Program-made: the position numbers and the translations under genes
The notes under the pieces: model-generated
Told to the model about the DNA's origin: nothing
Seen by the model: the letters and a program-made list of their open reading frames with translations, nothing else
Databases searched by the model: none
Shown: piece by piece, positions 55,449 to 64,000 of the stretch
How the letters are laid out: every line of letters starts with the position of its first letter
Position numbering within the stretch: the stretch's first letter is position 1
DNA from: Gammaproteobacteria bacterium
GTDB taxonomy: Bacteria > Pseudomonadota > Gammaproteobacteria > Eutrophobiales > Eutrophobiaceae
Length of the DNA stretch: 64,000 bases
NCBI GenBank assembly: GCA_021773235.1
Contig: JAJFKL010000041.1
Location: 23,438 to 87,437, forward strand
Direction of reading: 5' to 3'

Positions 55449-55991
55449 ATGAACAAATTAGTCATATTCTTTTTATCCCTTGTTTTACTTAGCGCGTGCA
55501 CCAAAAGCTTCGATGGTGGTTACGAAGTCCCTTTGCTTTATAAGATTGATATTCAGCAAGGTAATGTTATAGAGCAAGAGATGCTCGACAGACTAAAACC
55601 CGGCATGGATAAAAATCAGGTCAAATTCATCATGGGTACGCCGGTGCTGATAGACCCATTCCATAATAACCGCTGGGAATATATTTTCAGTTTTCAGGAA
55701 GGTGGTGGTGTCAGAGAACAGCGTCATATCACGCTACACTTCGATGAAGATGAAGAAAAACTCACGCATATAACCGGTGATATTAAAGCGGCTGATGGAA
55801 CTCGTGATGCAACTAAAATTATCGAGGCGGATGCTGTCGTCGTGCCTAAATCGAACAGGGAAGAAAAAGGCTTTTTTGGTCGCCTAATTGATACCGTCAA
55901 CCCATTTGATGATGATGAAGCACATCCAGTGCGTAATGAAGAAACCGATTCATTAGATGACGATAAAACTGAGCCATCGGGCGATGAATAA
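55449..55991 (+). CDS. bamE: outer membrane protein assembly factor BamE
   Basis: 180 residues. Lipoprotein signal FFLSLVLLSACTKSF with the lipobox LSAC, then the BamE core: GNVIEQEMLDRLKPGMDKNQ, KFIMGTPVLIDPFHNNRWEY and HFDEDEEKLTHI. Part of the Bam complex that inserts outer-membrane beta-barrels. A C-terminal acidic extension (about 130-180, Asp/Glu-rich) is longer than in E. coli. Divergent from fur, the common arrangement in this group. Confidence 0.94.
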   Translation: MNKLVIFFLSLVLLSACTKSFDGGYEVPLLYKIDIQQGNVIEQEMLDRLKPGMDKNQVKFIMGTPVLIDPFHNNRWEYIFSFQEGGGVREQRHITLHFDEDEEKLTHITGDIKAADGTRDATKIIEADAVVVPKSNREEKGFFGRLIDTVNPFDDDEAHPVRNEETDSLDDDKTEPSGDE

Positions 55992-55993
55992 AA

Positions 55994-56287
55994 TTACTTA
56001 TTTTTTGCTCGCCGGCGTCTAGCTTCTTTTGGATCTGCCTCTAAAGGACGATATATCTCAATACGATCGCCTTCACAAAGTAGCGTATCTAAAGGTTGAA
56101 TCTTGCTAAACACACCCACTTTATTCACTTTTAAATCAATCTCGGGAAAGTGACTTAATACCCCCGAACGATTAATGGCCTGATTAATATTGCTGCCTTG
56201 GGCTAGTTTTAGCGTTAATCTATTTTGACTTCCGGGTTTAATGTAAATGAGCTCTACGCTAATGTCCTCTTTCTCAGCCATACACAT
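55994..56287 (-). CDS. rnfH: RnfH family protein (RatB)
   Basis: 97 residues of UPF0125. A beta-grasp fold is suggested by VELIYIKPGSQNRLTLKLAQGSNI and VGVFSKIQPLDTLLCEGDRIEIYRPLEADPKEARRRRA, a conserved family ending. Function unclear; it is the usual partner of ratA, whose end it overlaps by 14 bases. Confidence 0.9.
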   Translation of the reverse strand: MCMAEKEDISVELIYIKPGSQNRLTLKLAQGSNINQAINRSGVLSHFPEIDLKVNKVGVFSKIQPLDTLLCEGDRIEIYRPLEADPKEARRRRAKNK

Positions 56288-56705
56288 CTCGCGCGCGCTT
56301 TATAAAGGCATCGACCAAGGAATCAGTAATCTTTTTAAAAGCTGCACCGAGCGTATGTTTTAATAATTTATTTTTAAACTCAAACTCCATTTCCAACATC
56401 ACCTGACAACCACCATCATCATTTTCCAGAAACTGCCAATGGCCATACAACTGTTTAAACGGCCCCTTAACAAGTTTCATAATAACTGACGTGTCAGGCT
56501 GAAGTGTATTAGCTGTTGTGAATGTTTGTTTTAATTTACCGACTGCGATTGAGACAGAAGCGACTGTAGAATTGCCTTGAGACTCAAGTATATTGGCACC
56601 GGTACACCAGGGAAGAAAAGCCGGGTAGGATTCTACATCACAAACCAGAGAATACATTTGATGTGTGCTATAAGTAACATGCGCTTGCTTATTTATTTTA
56701 GTCAC
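56274..56705 (-). CDS. ratA: RatA / COQ10-type START-domain protein
   Basis: 143 residues: STHQMYSLVCDVESYPAFLPWCTGANILE, in parts, is the family N-terminus, with a hydrophobic-pocket START fold and LVDAFIKRARDVYG at the end. In E. coli RatA inhibits 50S-30S joining; homologues bind ubiquinone. Followed by rnfH, as in most gammaproteobacteria. Confidence 0.9.
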   Translation of the reverse strand: MTKINKQAHVTYSTHQMYSLVCDVESYPAFLPWCTGANILESQGNSTVASVSIAVGKLKQTFTTANTLQPDTSVIMKLVKGPFKQLYGHWQFLENDDGGCQVMLEMEFEFKNKLLKHTLGAAFKKITDSLVDAFIKRARDVYG

Positions 56706-56717
56706 TACTTGATCCAG

Positions 56718-58130
56718 CTACTCAACAAAGCCTAATAATTTAAAAACACCAATTGCATTCAGAAATATAACGATCACACCAAATGGCGCGACATAGCGAA
56801 CGGCAAACCGCCAGGACTGATAGGCAAGACCATCACCCAAACCCAATTCATCTACGGTTGATGATCGGGACATCAACCATGCTGCAAATATGGCAACCAA
56901 CAAACCGCCTATGGGTAACAAAATATTCGAGGTTAGAATATCAAACATATCAAAGAGTCCATTTTCTTTTATCACCCCGGCAAAACTAAAAGAGAATGCC
57001 CAGTGATTAAATGACAAGACCGTCACCAAACCAAGCAACCAGGCAATTACTCCGGCAATCGATGTCGCTTTAACACGTGTCATATTCCTGTTTTCTACTA
57101 GCCAGGTCACCGCAGGTTCCAACAGTGAAATAGCAGATGTCCATGCAGCAAATAACAGCAACACAAAAAACAAGGTCCCGAAAAATGTACCAAAAGGCAT
57201 TTGTCCAAAGGCAATGGGTAATGTAATAAAGATTAGTCCTGGGCCACCTGCTGCTTCAAGCCCATAAGTAAACACAATAGGAAAAATCGCAATACCGGCT
57301 AGAAGAGCAACGGAGGTATCTGCGACTGCAATCGTAAAACAGTTAAATGTGATTGATGACTTTTGCGACAAATAAGAACCATAGATCATGATCGCACCCA
57401 TACCAATACTTAGACTAAAAAACGCTTGTCCTAAAGCAGGCAAAAGAATATCAGCAAAAAAATTCTTGTCTGCTAATCGCTCAAAGTCAGGAACGAACAG
57501 ATAGGTGATCCCTTCGATGAATTTCTCAGTACTCATCGCATAACCCACCATAACGAGTAGCAGTATCAAAAGCGCCGGCATTAAAAATTTAACGGCTCGC
57601 TCCAAGCCACTCTTTACCCCACGAGACACAATCACAACACTCATCAGTATGAATATTGTATGCCAGGCCAATAATCTTTCCGGATCAGAGATTAATTCGG
57701 TAAACATTTGTTTGGAAAAACCGGCATCTGCATCGACAAAAGCACCTGCACCGGTTCTGAAGATATAAGCCAGTGTCCAACCAGCAATGACACTATAGTA
57801 AGACAGGATAATAAACCCGGCTACCACACCCATCCAGCCCAATAATTGCCAATAGCGGCTAAGTCCTTCTTCTGCAGCCAAGGTACCCATGGTATTTATC
57901 GGGCTTTGGCGTCCACGGCGACCTAATAATATCTCAGCCATCATGATGGGAATGCCCACCAAAACGACACAGACCAAATACACCAAAACAAAGGCGCCGC
58001 CGCCATTTTCGCCAGCTAAATAAGGGAATCGCCAAATATTACCGAGACCGACAGCAGAGCCAGTCGCAGCAAGGATAAAGGCCCAGCGGGATGACCACTG
58101 ACCATGAATGGAAGAACGTTTAGCGGTCAT
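56718..58130 (-). CDS. sodium-dependent transporter (SNF family)
   Basis: 470 residues with about 11-12 hydrophobic helices. The start QWSSRWAFILAATGSAVGLGNIWRFPYLAGENGGGAF, in parts, is the hallmark of the neurotransmitter:sodium symporter family, with the Na+ and substrate sites in the first helix. Later: FSLSIGMGAIMIYGSYLS. Bacterial members carry amino acids. It sits between ratA and the kinase pair on the minus strand. Confidence 0.9.
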   Translation of the reverse strand: MTAKRSSIHGQWSSRWAFILAATGSAVGLGNIWRFPYLAGENGGGAFVLVYLVCVVLVGIPIMMAEILLGRRGRQSPINTMGTLAAEEGLSRYWQLLGWMGVVAGFIILSYYSVIAGWTLAYIFRTGAGAFVDADAGFSKQMFTELISDPERLLAWHTIFILMSVVIVSRGVKSGLERAVKFLMPALLILLLVMVGYAMSTEKFIEGITYLFVPDFERLADKNFFADILLPALGQAFFSLSIGMGAIMIYGSYLSQKSSITFNCFTIAVADTSVALLAGIAIFPIVFTYGLEAAGGPGLIFITLPIAFGQMPFGTFFGTLFFVLLLFAAWTSAISLLEPAVTWLVENRNMTRVKATSIAGVIAWLLGLVTVLSFNHWAFSFSFAGVIKENGLFDMFDILTSNILLPIGGLLVAIFAAWLMSRSSTVDELGLGDGLAYQSWRFAVRYVAPFGVIVIFLNAIGVFKLLGFVE

Positions 58131-58261
58131 GTTTTTAGACTCTTTTTTGTTTCATTTTCCGTGAATTTGTCAGTTCCTACAAGCGTACAATATATTCCCG
58201 AATTGTCTCAAGATACTGACAGATTTGCCGCTACTTATTAAAGAATTATTCGGGAAATAAT

Positions 58262-60673
58262 ATGGGCGCTGTAGCAGCAAATAAAACAAAAAATACTGCC
58301 TTACCGAGACAGTTAGGTCGGTTTGAGCCGATCGACGTGTTGGGAAAAGGTGCACAGGGGATTGTCTATCTAGCGGAAGACACGCAACTAGGCCGGCAAG
58401 TCGCCATTAAGACACTGGATAAAAGCCGACAAGATGCGGATCAATTAAATCAGGAAGCTAAAAATGTTAGCAAATTGAGTCACACACATATCATCCCGCT
58501 TTATGAAATTGGCTTTCATCAAGAAACGCCTTTCCTTGTGTATCAATACTATGAAGGCGAGCAACTCAAGCAACGCCTACAACGCGAAACCAAATTAAAA
58601 CAGCTTGACGCTGTAAAAATAACTGATCAAATACTGGATGGTATTGGTTACGCTCATAAAAATAATATTATCCACCGTGATCTCAATCCTTCAAATCTGC
58701 TAATCGATAAAGAAGGCAATACCAAGATCATGGATTTTGGCATCTCAGTTATTTCAGGAACGCTAACAGCAAGTACAGAAGTTACCGGCACGGTAAATTA
58801 TCTTGCACCAGAACAATTAACCAATAGTGAACTGAGTCCAGCCATTGATATTTTCGCCAGCGGATTAATTCTTTATGAAATGCTGACAGGACACCAGGTC
58901 TATGCGGCCAATAACTCGATGGCAGTCATGTACAAGATAACAAATGATGTCGTTGCCCCACCATCGAAACGTAATTCGGAGATAGATAAAGATCTGGATG
59001 CGATAGTCATGAAAGCACTGGAGAAAGACCCGGCTAATCGCTATGCCAGTGCGGCAGAGATGCAAGCAGCATTAAAAAAATATCTTAAAGTTGATGATGA
59101 CGATGATAAGGAATCGTCCAATAGTAATACCTCCAGCACTGTTGAATTTCTATTACGTCGTATGAAACGTAAACAGGACTTCCCTGCTGTATCAGCCCAT
59201 ATAACAGAGATAAATCAAAAGTCCGCTACTTCGAATATAAGTTCGGCAACTGAACTTTCAAATGTAATCCTGAAAGATTTTGCTTTAACAACAAAAGTTG
59301 TACGTCTGGTTAATTCATCATTCTACGGTCAATTCGGTGGCGAAATCACAACGGTCTCCCGAGCTATAGTGATATTAGGTTATGAACAAGTCCGTGCAGC
59401 GGTATTGAGCATCATCCTGTTTGAACATTTACAAAACAGTGAACAAGCTAATGAATTAAAAAATGCAGCCTACACCGCATTGATGAGCGGCATCATCTCT
59501 CGAGAAAAAGCCAAACAAATGAAGAACATCAATGAGGATGATGTAGAAACATCATTTGTTGCTTCCATGTTCCACACACTAGGAAAGTTATTAACTATAT
59601 ATTACTTCCCGGAAGAATTTGAAGCCATGAAGACTTCAGTATTGAATAAAGGCATTGATGAAGATCAGGCTATGCGATCTGTATTGGGAGTCAGTTATGA
59701 TGAACTGGGTCGTGGCATCGCAAATGAATGGAAACTGCCCGATATCATTGGTGACAGTATGAAGCGTCTTCCAGAAGGCACTGTTCCTGTTGCTAAGACA
59801 TCAAATGAATCCTTAAGACAACTCGCTTGCTTCTCAAATGAACTATGTGCGATTAACAGCAATGATGAAGACACAACTGATGCCTATGAAGCACTGGCCG
59901 TCCGCTATAAAGATTCATTAGGCGTTACCAAAGACAGCATTGATAAACTTTTAGAGTCTTCTATCAAGGAAGCCGAAGAATTCACACGAATACTCAATAT
60001 CGACACCAGTAAAGTAACCGTATTCAATAACATCCGTAAAAATACAGATGAGAAAAAAGAAGGTGATAACTGGACTACAGAAGTTGTTGAGAAGAATGGC
60101 GATACCGATGACGGCGTAACAATTGAGACCGTTAAAGCTGAACCGAAGACACAACAACAAAACCAGCACGACATATTGGTTAATGGTATCGCCGAGATCA
60201 CAAACTCACTGCTGGACGATTTTAATCTCAATGAAATTCTAACAATGGTGTTGGAAACAATCTATCGCGGCATGGGATTTAACCGTGTTTTGTTCGCCGT
60301 ACATGACGCTAAGAACAAGCAAGTCATAGCACGTTTTGGTCTGGGTAAAGGTATCGACGAGATCATTCCAGATTTCCGCTACAAGATCACAGATGCGGAA
60401 GATGTCTTTGTATCAACGATTAGAAAGGGAAAGGAATATATTGTTCTAGACGTAAACTCTGATGAATATAAAGACAAAGTTCCAGCATGGCTTAGGAGAC
60501 TCACTATGCCAACGACTGTTGTACTTTACCCCTTGATTGTAAACAAACGTTGCCTTGGATTGATCTATGCTGACAACGATGACGCTAGTATTAAGATTTC
60601 TATGGAAGCCCTTGGATTTTTTAAAACCTTACGTAATCAAGCGTCATTGGCAATCCAACAGGTAAAGAAATAA
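58262..60673 (+). CDS. Ser/Thr protein kinase-HDOD-GAF protein, copy 1
   Basis: 803 residues in three parts. Kinase domain (about 20-275): glycine loop VLGKGAQGIVYLAED, Lys50 in VAIKT, catalytic IIHRDLNPSN (Asp140), DFG at 158 and TVNYLAPEQL. HDOD domain (about 300-500): KVVRLVNSSFYGQFGGEITT and MFHTLGKLLTIYYFPEEF. C-terminal GAF-like domain (about 645-800): ITNSLLDDFNLNEILTMVLE to YPLIVNKRCLGLIYADN. All kinase catalytic residues are kept, so it should phosphorylate Ser/Thr. HDOD domains often sense or bind signalling partners. The next gene is a close paralogue 15 bases downstream. Confidence 0.88.
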   Translation: MGAVAANKTKNTALPRQLGRFEPIDVLGKGAQGIVYLAEDTQLGRQVAIKTLDKSRQDADQLNQEAKNVSKLSHTHIIPLYEIGFHQETPFLVYQYYEGEQLKQRLQRETKLKQLDAVKITDQILDGIGYAHKNNIIHRDLNPSNLLIDKEGNTKIMDFGISVISGTLTASTEVTGTVNYLAPEQLTNSELSPAIDIFASGLILYEMLTGHQVYAANNSMAVMYKITNDVVAPPSKRNSEIDKDLDAIVMKALEKDPANRYASAAEMQAALKKYLKVDDDDDKESSNSNTSSTVEFLLRRMKRKQDFPAVSAHITEINQKSATSNISSATELSNVILKDFALTTKVVRLVNSSFYGQFGGEITTVSRAIVILGYEQVRAAVLSIILFEHLQNSEQANELKNAAYTALMSGIISREKAKQMKNINEDDVETSFVASMFHTLGKLLTIYYFPEEFEAMKTSVLNKGIDEDQAMRSVLGVSYDELGRGIANEWKLPDIIGDSMKRLPEGTVPVAKTSNESLRQLACFSNELCAINSNDEDTTDAYEALAVRYKDSLGVTKDSIDKLLESSIKEAEEFTRILNIDTSKVTVFNNIRKNTDEKKEGDNWTTEVVEKNGDTDDGVTIETVKAEPKTQQQNQHDILVNGIAEITNSLLDDFNLNEILTMVLETIYRGMGFNRVLFAVHDAKNKQVIARFGLGKGIDEIIPDFRYKITDAEDVFVSTIRKGKEYIVLDVNSDEYKDKVPAWLRRLTMPTTVVLYPLIVNKRCLGLIYADNDDASIKISMEALGFFKTLRNQASLAIQQVKK

Positions 60674-60688
60674 CCCGAACAAACATCT

Positions 60689-63088
60689 ATGTTATCCAGT
60701 TTACGAAAAAAGAAACCAATTGCCGAAGTAGTTCCAGAAAAAGAATACATCGGCCGTTTTGAATTAATCCAAGAATTGGGTAAAGGTGCGCAAGGTGTCG
60801 TTTACCTTGCCCAGGATATTAAATTAGACCGGCAAGTCGCGGTTAAAACACTGCTACACAAAAACAAAGATGGCGAACAAATATACAACGAAGCTAAAAA
60901 CGTCAGTACATTACAACATCCGAATATTATACCCCTTTATGAAATTGGCTCGCAAAATGAGAGGCCTTTTCTGGTCTACCCCTACGTCAAAGGTAAAACT
61001 TTAAGCGACTATATTGATTCAACTGAAAAGATAACCATTCTACAATCTACAAAACTCATTTCTGACGTATTAGATGGCCTTGCTCATGCCCATGAGAAAA
61101 AAATCGTACACCGCGATCTGAATCCATCAAATATTTTGATTGATGAAGATGATAACCCTCGGATTATGGATTTTGGTATATCAACCTTTTCCGGACACAA
61201 CACTTCAGAAAACAGTGTCGCAGGTACGGTAGCTTACATGGCTCCAGAATCACTCAATAGTGATCCGACCGGACCCTGGTCTGATGTGTTTTCAATTGGC
61301 GTTATATTGTTTGAGATGATCTCAGGTCATTCCTTATTTAAAGCAGATAACTCAATGGTCTCGATCTACAAGATCCTGAATGAAAATATCTTGCCACCAT
61401 CAAGCAGAAATAGCGCGATTGATAAAGACCTGGACCGTATCGTCCTTAAAGCATTGGCAAAAACAAAGGAAGATCGATATCAAAGTGCGGTTGAATTGAA
61501 ACAGGCACTTGATGACTACATGCATGAAGAAACCGGCGAATCGGTAACAGTGGTAACCGCGCCAACGGAAGATAAGGCGGTCAGAGAACAAGCTACGATG
61601 ATGTTGTTAAAAAGAAGTCTGGCAAAAAATAAAGAATTTCCAGCAATGGGAAACAGTATTGCGCGAATCATGCAGGTGGCAGAAGGACAAGGATGTGCTG
61701 AAAAACTGGCTGAGATAATTTTAAGAGAACAATCACTCAGCAGTAAAATTCTAAGCCTGGTCAATTCCAGTGGTTATGGTCAATTTGGTGGAGAGATAAA
61801 AACCATTTCACGCGCCGTCGTTATCCTTGGCTTAACTCAAGTTCAGAACATGTGCATTAGCATTATGGTATTTGAAAAACTGAACAGCGGCCCAATGGCT
61901 GAAATACTCAAAAGTAATACCTGCCAATCTTTTTTAAGTGCCATATTCGCGAAAAAACTAACCAGCAAATCACCTTCAGTAGATTCCGAAGAAGCCTTTC
62001 TCGCCAGTATGTTTCACAACCTCGGCAAACAAGTCACCATTTACTTCTTGCCGGATGAATACAATGACATATTGGATTTGGTCATCGAAAAAGGTATTGA
62101 TGAAGACAAAGCGAGCCGAAGAATTCTGGGAATTAACTTTGCCAGTATCGGCCAGTTTATTGCGATTGAATGGCAGTTACCGAAAAATATAATATTAGGC
62201 ATACAACCCAAGCCACAAAGAATCACGCAGAAGCCAATCAAAACAGAAGATTACCTCGCACAAATATCTTCTTTAACCAACGAAATTGTTCAGGCTGCCG
62301 CTTGCGGAAATAATGAACAGGCTGAAAAAGAATTAAAACAGATCATCAAGCGTTACAAAATCAGTTTTTCCCTAAGCTACGAAAAAGTGACACAGATTCT
62401 TGTTATTCTTTTTGACGAACTAATCATTCACTGCGAAGCATTGGGCATCGATCCACACAAGAATACATTCTGTAAAAACTTTATTTCCTTTACCAAGCAT
62501 GATTATGACTTCAATGAAGAGGAAGAAAAGGAAGACGACTCTGCAGAAACCGCTATTGCCAAAAAACCATTCCATGAAGCGGCTTTAACCTTTGGCATAG
62601 CCAAAGCAACTGGCATGATGTTTAAACCGTTTCAACTACCCGAATTACTCAACATCATGGTCAATACCTTATATAGGGGGCTTGATTGTGAACATGCCAT
62701 TATCTTTCTTGAGGATAATGTTAATGGTGAAATGAGAGCACATGCCGGTGCAGGATCAAGTACAGATCCAGATATATCAACTGTAATGAAACGTTTTCAT
62801 TTTCACAGTAGTGATAGTGATGACATCTTTAACCAAGCCATGAAAAAACAGGCGGATATCTTTATCCCTGATGTTGCCCACTCCTCGTTCATCAACAATA
62901 TTCCAGATTGGTGTAAAAAAGTCACCCACCCAAAAAACCTACTTATTTACCCAATATGCGCAAACAAGCGGTGTATTGGCTTAATCTATGTCGATAACGC
63001 CCGCATATTATCGTCGAAAACCAAAAAAGCATTTGAATATATCGATACCATGCGCAAACAACTCGCTGTTGCCATCCACAAAAAATAA
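60689..63088 (+). CDS. Ser/Thr protein kinase-HDOD-GAF protein, copy 2
   Basis: 799 residues with the same three domains as copy 1 over the whole length. Kinase: ELGKGAQGVVYLAQD, Lys53, IVHRDLNPSN (Asp143), DFG at 161 and VAYMAPESLN. HDOD: ILSLVNSSGYGQFGGEIKTI, then SMFHNLGKQVTIYFLPDEYN. GAF: LNIMVNTLYRGLDCEHAIIF to YPICANKRCIGLIYVDNARI. A tandem duplication of the gene before it, strongly diverged in the linkers. Both copies keep the active-site residues, so the pair may phosphorylate each other or divide signals. Nothing nearby tells the target. Confidence 0.88.
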   Translation: MLSSLRKKKPIAEVVPEKEYIGRFELIQELGKGAQGVVYLAQDIKLDRQVAVKTLLHKNKDGEQIYNEAKNVSTLQHPNIIPLYEIGSQNERPFLVYPYVKGKTLSDYIDSTEKITILQSTKLISDVLDGLAHAHEKKIVHRDLNPSNILIDEDDNPRIMDFGISTFSGHNTSENSVAGTVAYMAPESLNSDPTGPWSDVFSIGVILFEMISGHSLFKADNSMVSIYKILNENILPPSSRNSAIDKDLDRIVLKALAKTKEDRYQSAVELKQALDDYMHEETGESVTVVTAPTEDKAVREQATMMLLKRSLAKNKEFPAMGNSIARIMQVAEGQGCAEKLAEIILREQSLSSKILSLVNSSGYGQFGGEIKTISRAVVILGLTQVQNMCISIMVFEKLNSGPMAEILKSNTCQSFLSAIFAKKLTSKSPSVDSEEAFLASMFHNLGKQVTIYFLPDEYNDILDLVIEKGIDEDKASRRILGINFASIGQFIAIEWQLPKNIILGIQPKPQRITQKPIKTEDYLAQISSLTNEIVQAAACGNNEQAEKELKQIIKRYKISFSLSYEKVTQILVILFDELIIHCEALGIDPHKNTFCKNFISFTKHDYDFNEEEEKEDDSAETAIAKKPFHEAALTFGIAKATGMMFKPFQLPELLNIMVNTLYRGLDCEHAIIFLEDNVNGEMRAHAGAGSSTDPDISTVMKRFHFHSSDSDDIFNQAMKKQADIFIPDVAHSSFINNIPDWCKKVTHPKNLLIYPICANKRCIGLIYVDNARILSSKTKKAFEYIDTMRKQLAVAIHKK

Positions 63089-63169
63089 TTGCCTGGCATT
63101 TAATTCAGTCATTCTTATATATAAGTAACACCTGTATACTCCGCCGGATAACTACCCGAGCAGGATAAA

Positions 63170-63643
63170 ATGAGTAAAGACAAGAAGTCTGGCGGCGGCA
63201 AAACAATTGCCCTGAACAAAAGAGCGCGCCACGATTATTCCATTGATGAACGATTTGAAGCTGGTCTCGTCCTCGAAGGATGGGAGGTCAAGAGCTTGCG
63301 CGCGGGTAAAGTTCAGATCGTCGAAAGCTATATCCTCTTGAAAGACAACGAAGCCTTCCTATTTGGCGCATTAATAACCCCACTGCCTACGGCCTCAACA
63401 CATATCACCCCCGAACCGCAGCGCAGTCGCAAACTACTACTACATCGTACCGAATTGAATAGATTGATTGGCGCAGTCGAGCGTAAAGGCTTTGCCTTAG
63501 TCCCCACCGCACTCTATTGGAAAAACAGCAAGGTCAAACTAGAACTAGGCGTCGCCCGTGGTAAAAAATCACACGACAAACGCGAGGCTGAAAAAGACCG
63601 CGACTGGCAACGACAGAAAGCACAAATAATGAGACATAAATAA
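63170..63643 (+). CDS. smpB: SsrA-binding protein SmpB
   Basis: 157 residues, normal length. [31 protein letters not shown] in parts, [23 protein letters not shown] and [21 protein letters not shown] mark the family. Delivers tmRNA to stalled ribosomes. The ssrA gene follows 140 bases downstream. Preceded by AGGA 6 bases before the ATG. Confidence 0.97.
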   Translation: MSKDKKSGGGKTIALNKRARHDYSIDERFEAGLVLEGWEVKSLRAGKVQIVESYILLKDNEAFLFGALITPLPTASTHITPEPQRSRKLLLHRTELNRLIGAVERKGFALVPTALYWKNSKVKLELGVARGKKSHDKREAEKDRDWQRQKAQIMRHK

Positions 63644-63750
63644 GACTAACTTCTTCTTATTGTCCTCTAGTGCCCTTCTCTCCCTGAAACTTTCATTACA
63701 CACACAGTCATACAATTGAACATTCAATGTTTAATTACTAACAGTTAGTC

Positions 63751-63756
63751 TATAAT
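63751..63756 (+). promoter_or_regulatory. probable -10 box of ssrA
   Basis: TATAAT, perfect sigma-70 consensus, 27 bases before the mature tmRNA start. The -35 (perhaps TGTTTA at 63729-63734) is weak. Confidence 0.65.
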
Positions 63757-63783
63757 CTAACCTTCTTCAGGAAATAAAACTCG

Positions 63784-64000
63784 GGGGCGTACTGGCTTCG
63801 ACGTGGATATGAAACCTGAGGGGCATGCCGAGGTGCAGATTACCTCGTTAAAACTTCTGCAAAACTTTTAGTTGCCAACGAAGACAACTACGCACTAGCA
63901 GCTTAATAACCTGTCATAGTGCCGTCTGCCCATTCATGTGCTTGTGCACGGTGGAATCAGGCGTCGACTCTCACAAGACCGCGATGAAACTCGTCCGAGG
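63784..64000 (+). ncRNA. ssrA: transfer-messenger RNA (tmRNA), 5' part
   Basis: The 5' end GGGGCGTACTGGCTTCGACG has the tRNA-like start and the GGCTTCGACG T-arm-like segment typical of tmRNA. The reading frame at 63874-63906 encodes the tag ANEDNYALAA and a stop, close to the E. coli tag ANDENYALAA. The AGGGGCATGCCGAGGTGC segment corresponds to the conserved region after the first pseudoknot. The gene runs beyond the window end, so the 3' tRNA-like half is missing. It lies after smpB as usual. Confidence 0.97.

Overview
The window looks like chromosomal DNA of a gammaproteobacterium of moderate to low GC. Three things point there: the gene neighbourhood hrcA-grpE-dnaK-dnaJ / nadK-recN / fur / bamE / rnfH-ratA / smpB-ssrA, the tmRNA tag ANEDNYALAA, and RnfH/RatA/BamE-type proteins. 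A serine-cycle gene set (PEP carboxylase, hydroxypyruvate reductase, malate-CoA ligase, malyl-CoA lyase, class V aminotransferases) together with a lone pqqA gene suggests a C1-using (methylotroph-like) metabolism. No methanol or methane oxidation gene is present, so that lifestyle is inference. I cannot name a genus.

Layout. 0.1-2.5 kb: 5-oxoprolinase operon pxpABC. 2.5-18.8 kb: an accessory region of small membrane, secreted and hypothetical proteins. It includes a radical SAM enzyme, a peptidase E-like protein, an SPFH/band 7 protein with a small membrane partner, an SLC13-type permease, a 24-residue PqqA precursor at 14829-14903, a cysteine-rich MarR regulator divergent from a thiol-redox operon, and a diguanylate cyclase. 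The gaps carry many copies of a short repeat with core CTGTCCCC. 19.2-34.2 kb: serine-cycle genes, interrupted at 20.5-24.8 kb by a defence-like AT-rich block (NERD nuclease-like, SIR2-like, DUF262-HNH, two small membrane proteins). Upstream of mcl lies a decayed serine-glyoxylate aminotransferase gene reduced to its two ends. 34.5-43 kb: metZ, icd-aceK, dapB, and a GST / CMD-peroxidase / thioredoxin / TetR group. 43-64 kb: conserved heat-shock and housekeeping genes with an RND pump, a sodium symporter and a tandem pair of large kinase-HDOD-GAF proteins inserted, ending in a truncated tmRNA gene.

How the genes fit together. The minus-strand order mcl, mtkA, mtkB, hydroxypyruvate reductase, ppc, class V aminotransferase matches the glyoxylate/hydroxypyruvate half of the serine cycle: PEP to oxaloacetate, malate to malyl-CoA, cleavage to glyoxylate and acetyl-CoA, glyoxylate amination with serine, and hydroxypyruvate reduction. 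The classical sga gene that should start this transcript is an internally deleted remnant. One or both intact class V aminotransferases (19168-20394 and 25173-26543) probably do its job. The icd-aceK pair suggests control of the isocitrate branch point.

Most notable unexplained structures: (1) three copies of a hairpin element (about 15.04, 24.99 and 30.50 kb) with a near-constant core and arms that differ yet stay self-complementary; (2) the CTGTCCCC repeats, several of which supply the stop codon of the adjacent gene; (3) two MITE-like inverted-repeat elements in the serine-cycle region; (4) the kinase-HDOD-GAF pair; (5) the defence-like block; (6) the orphan pqqA.
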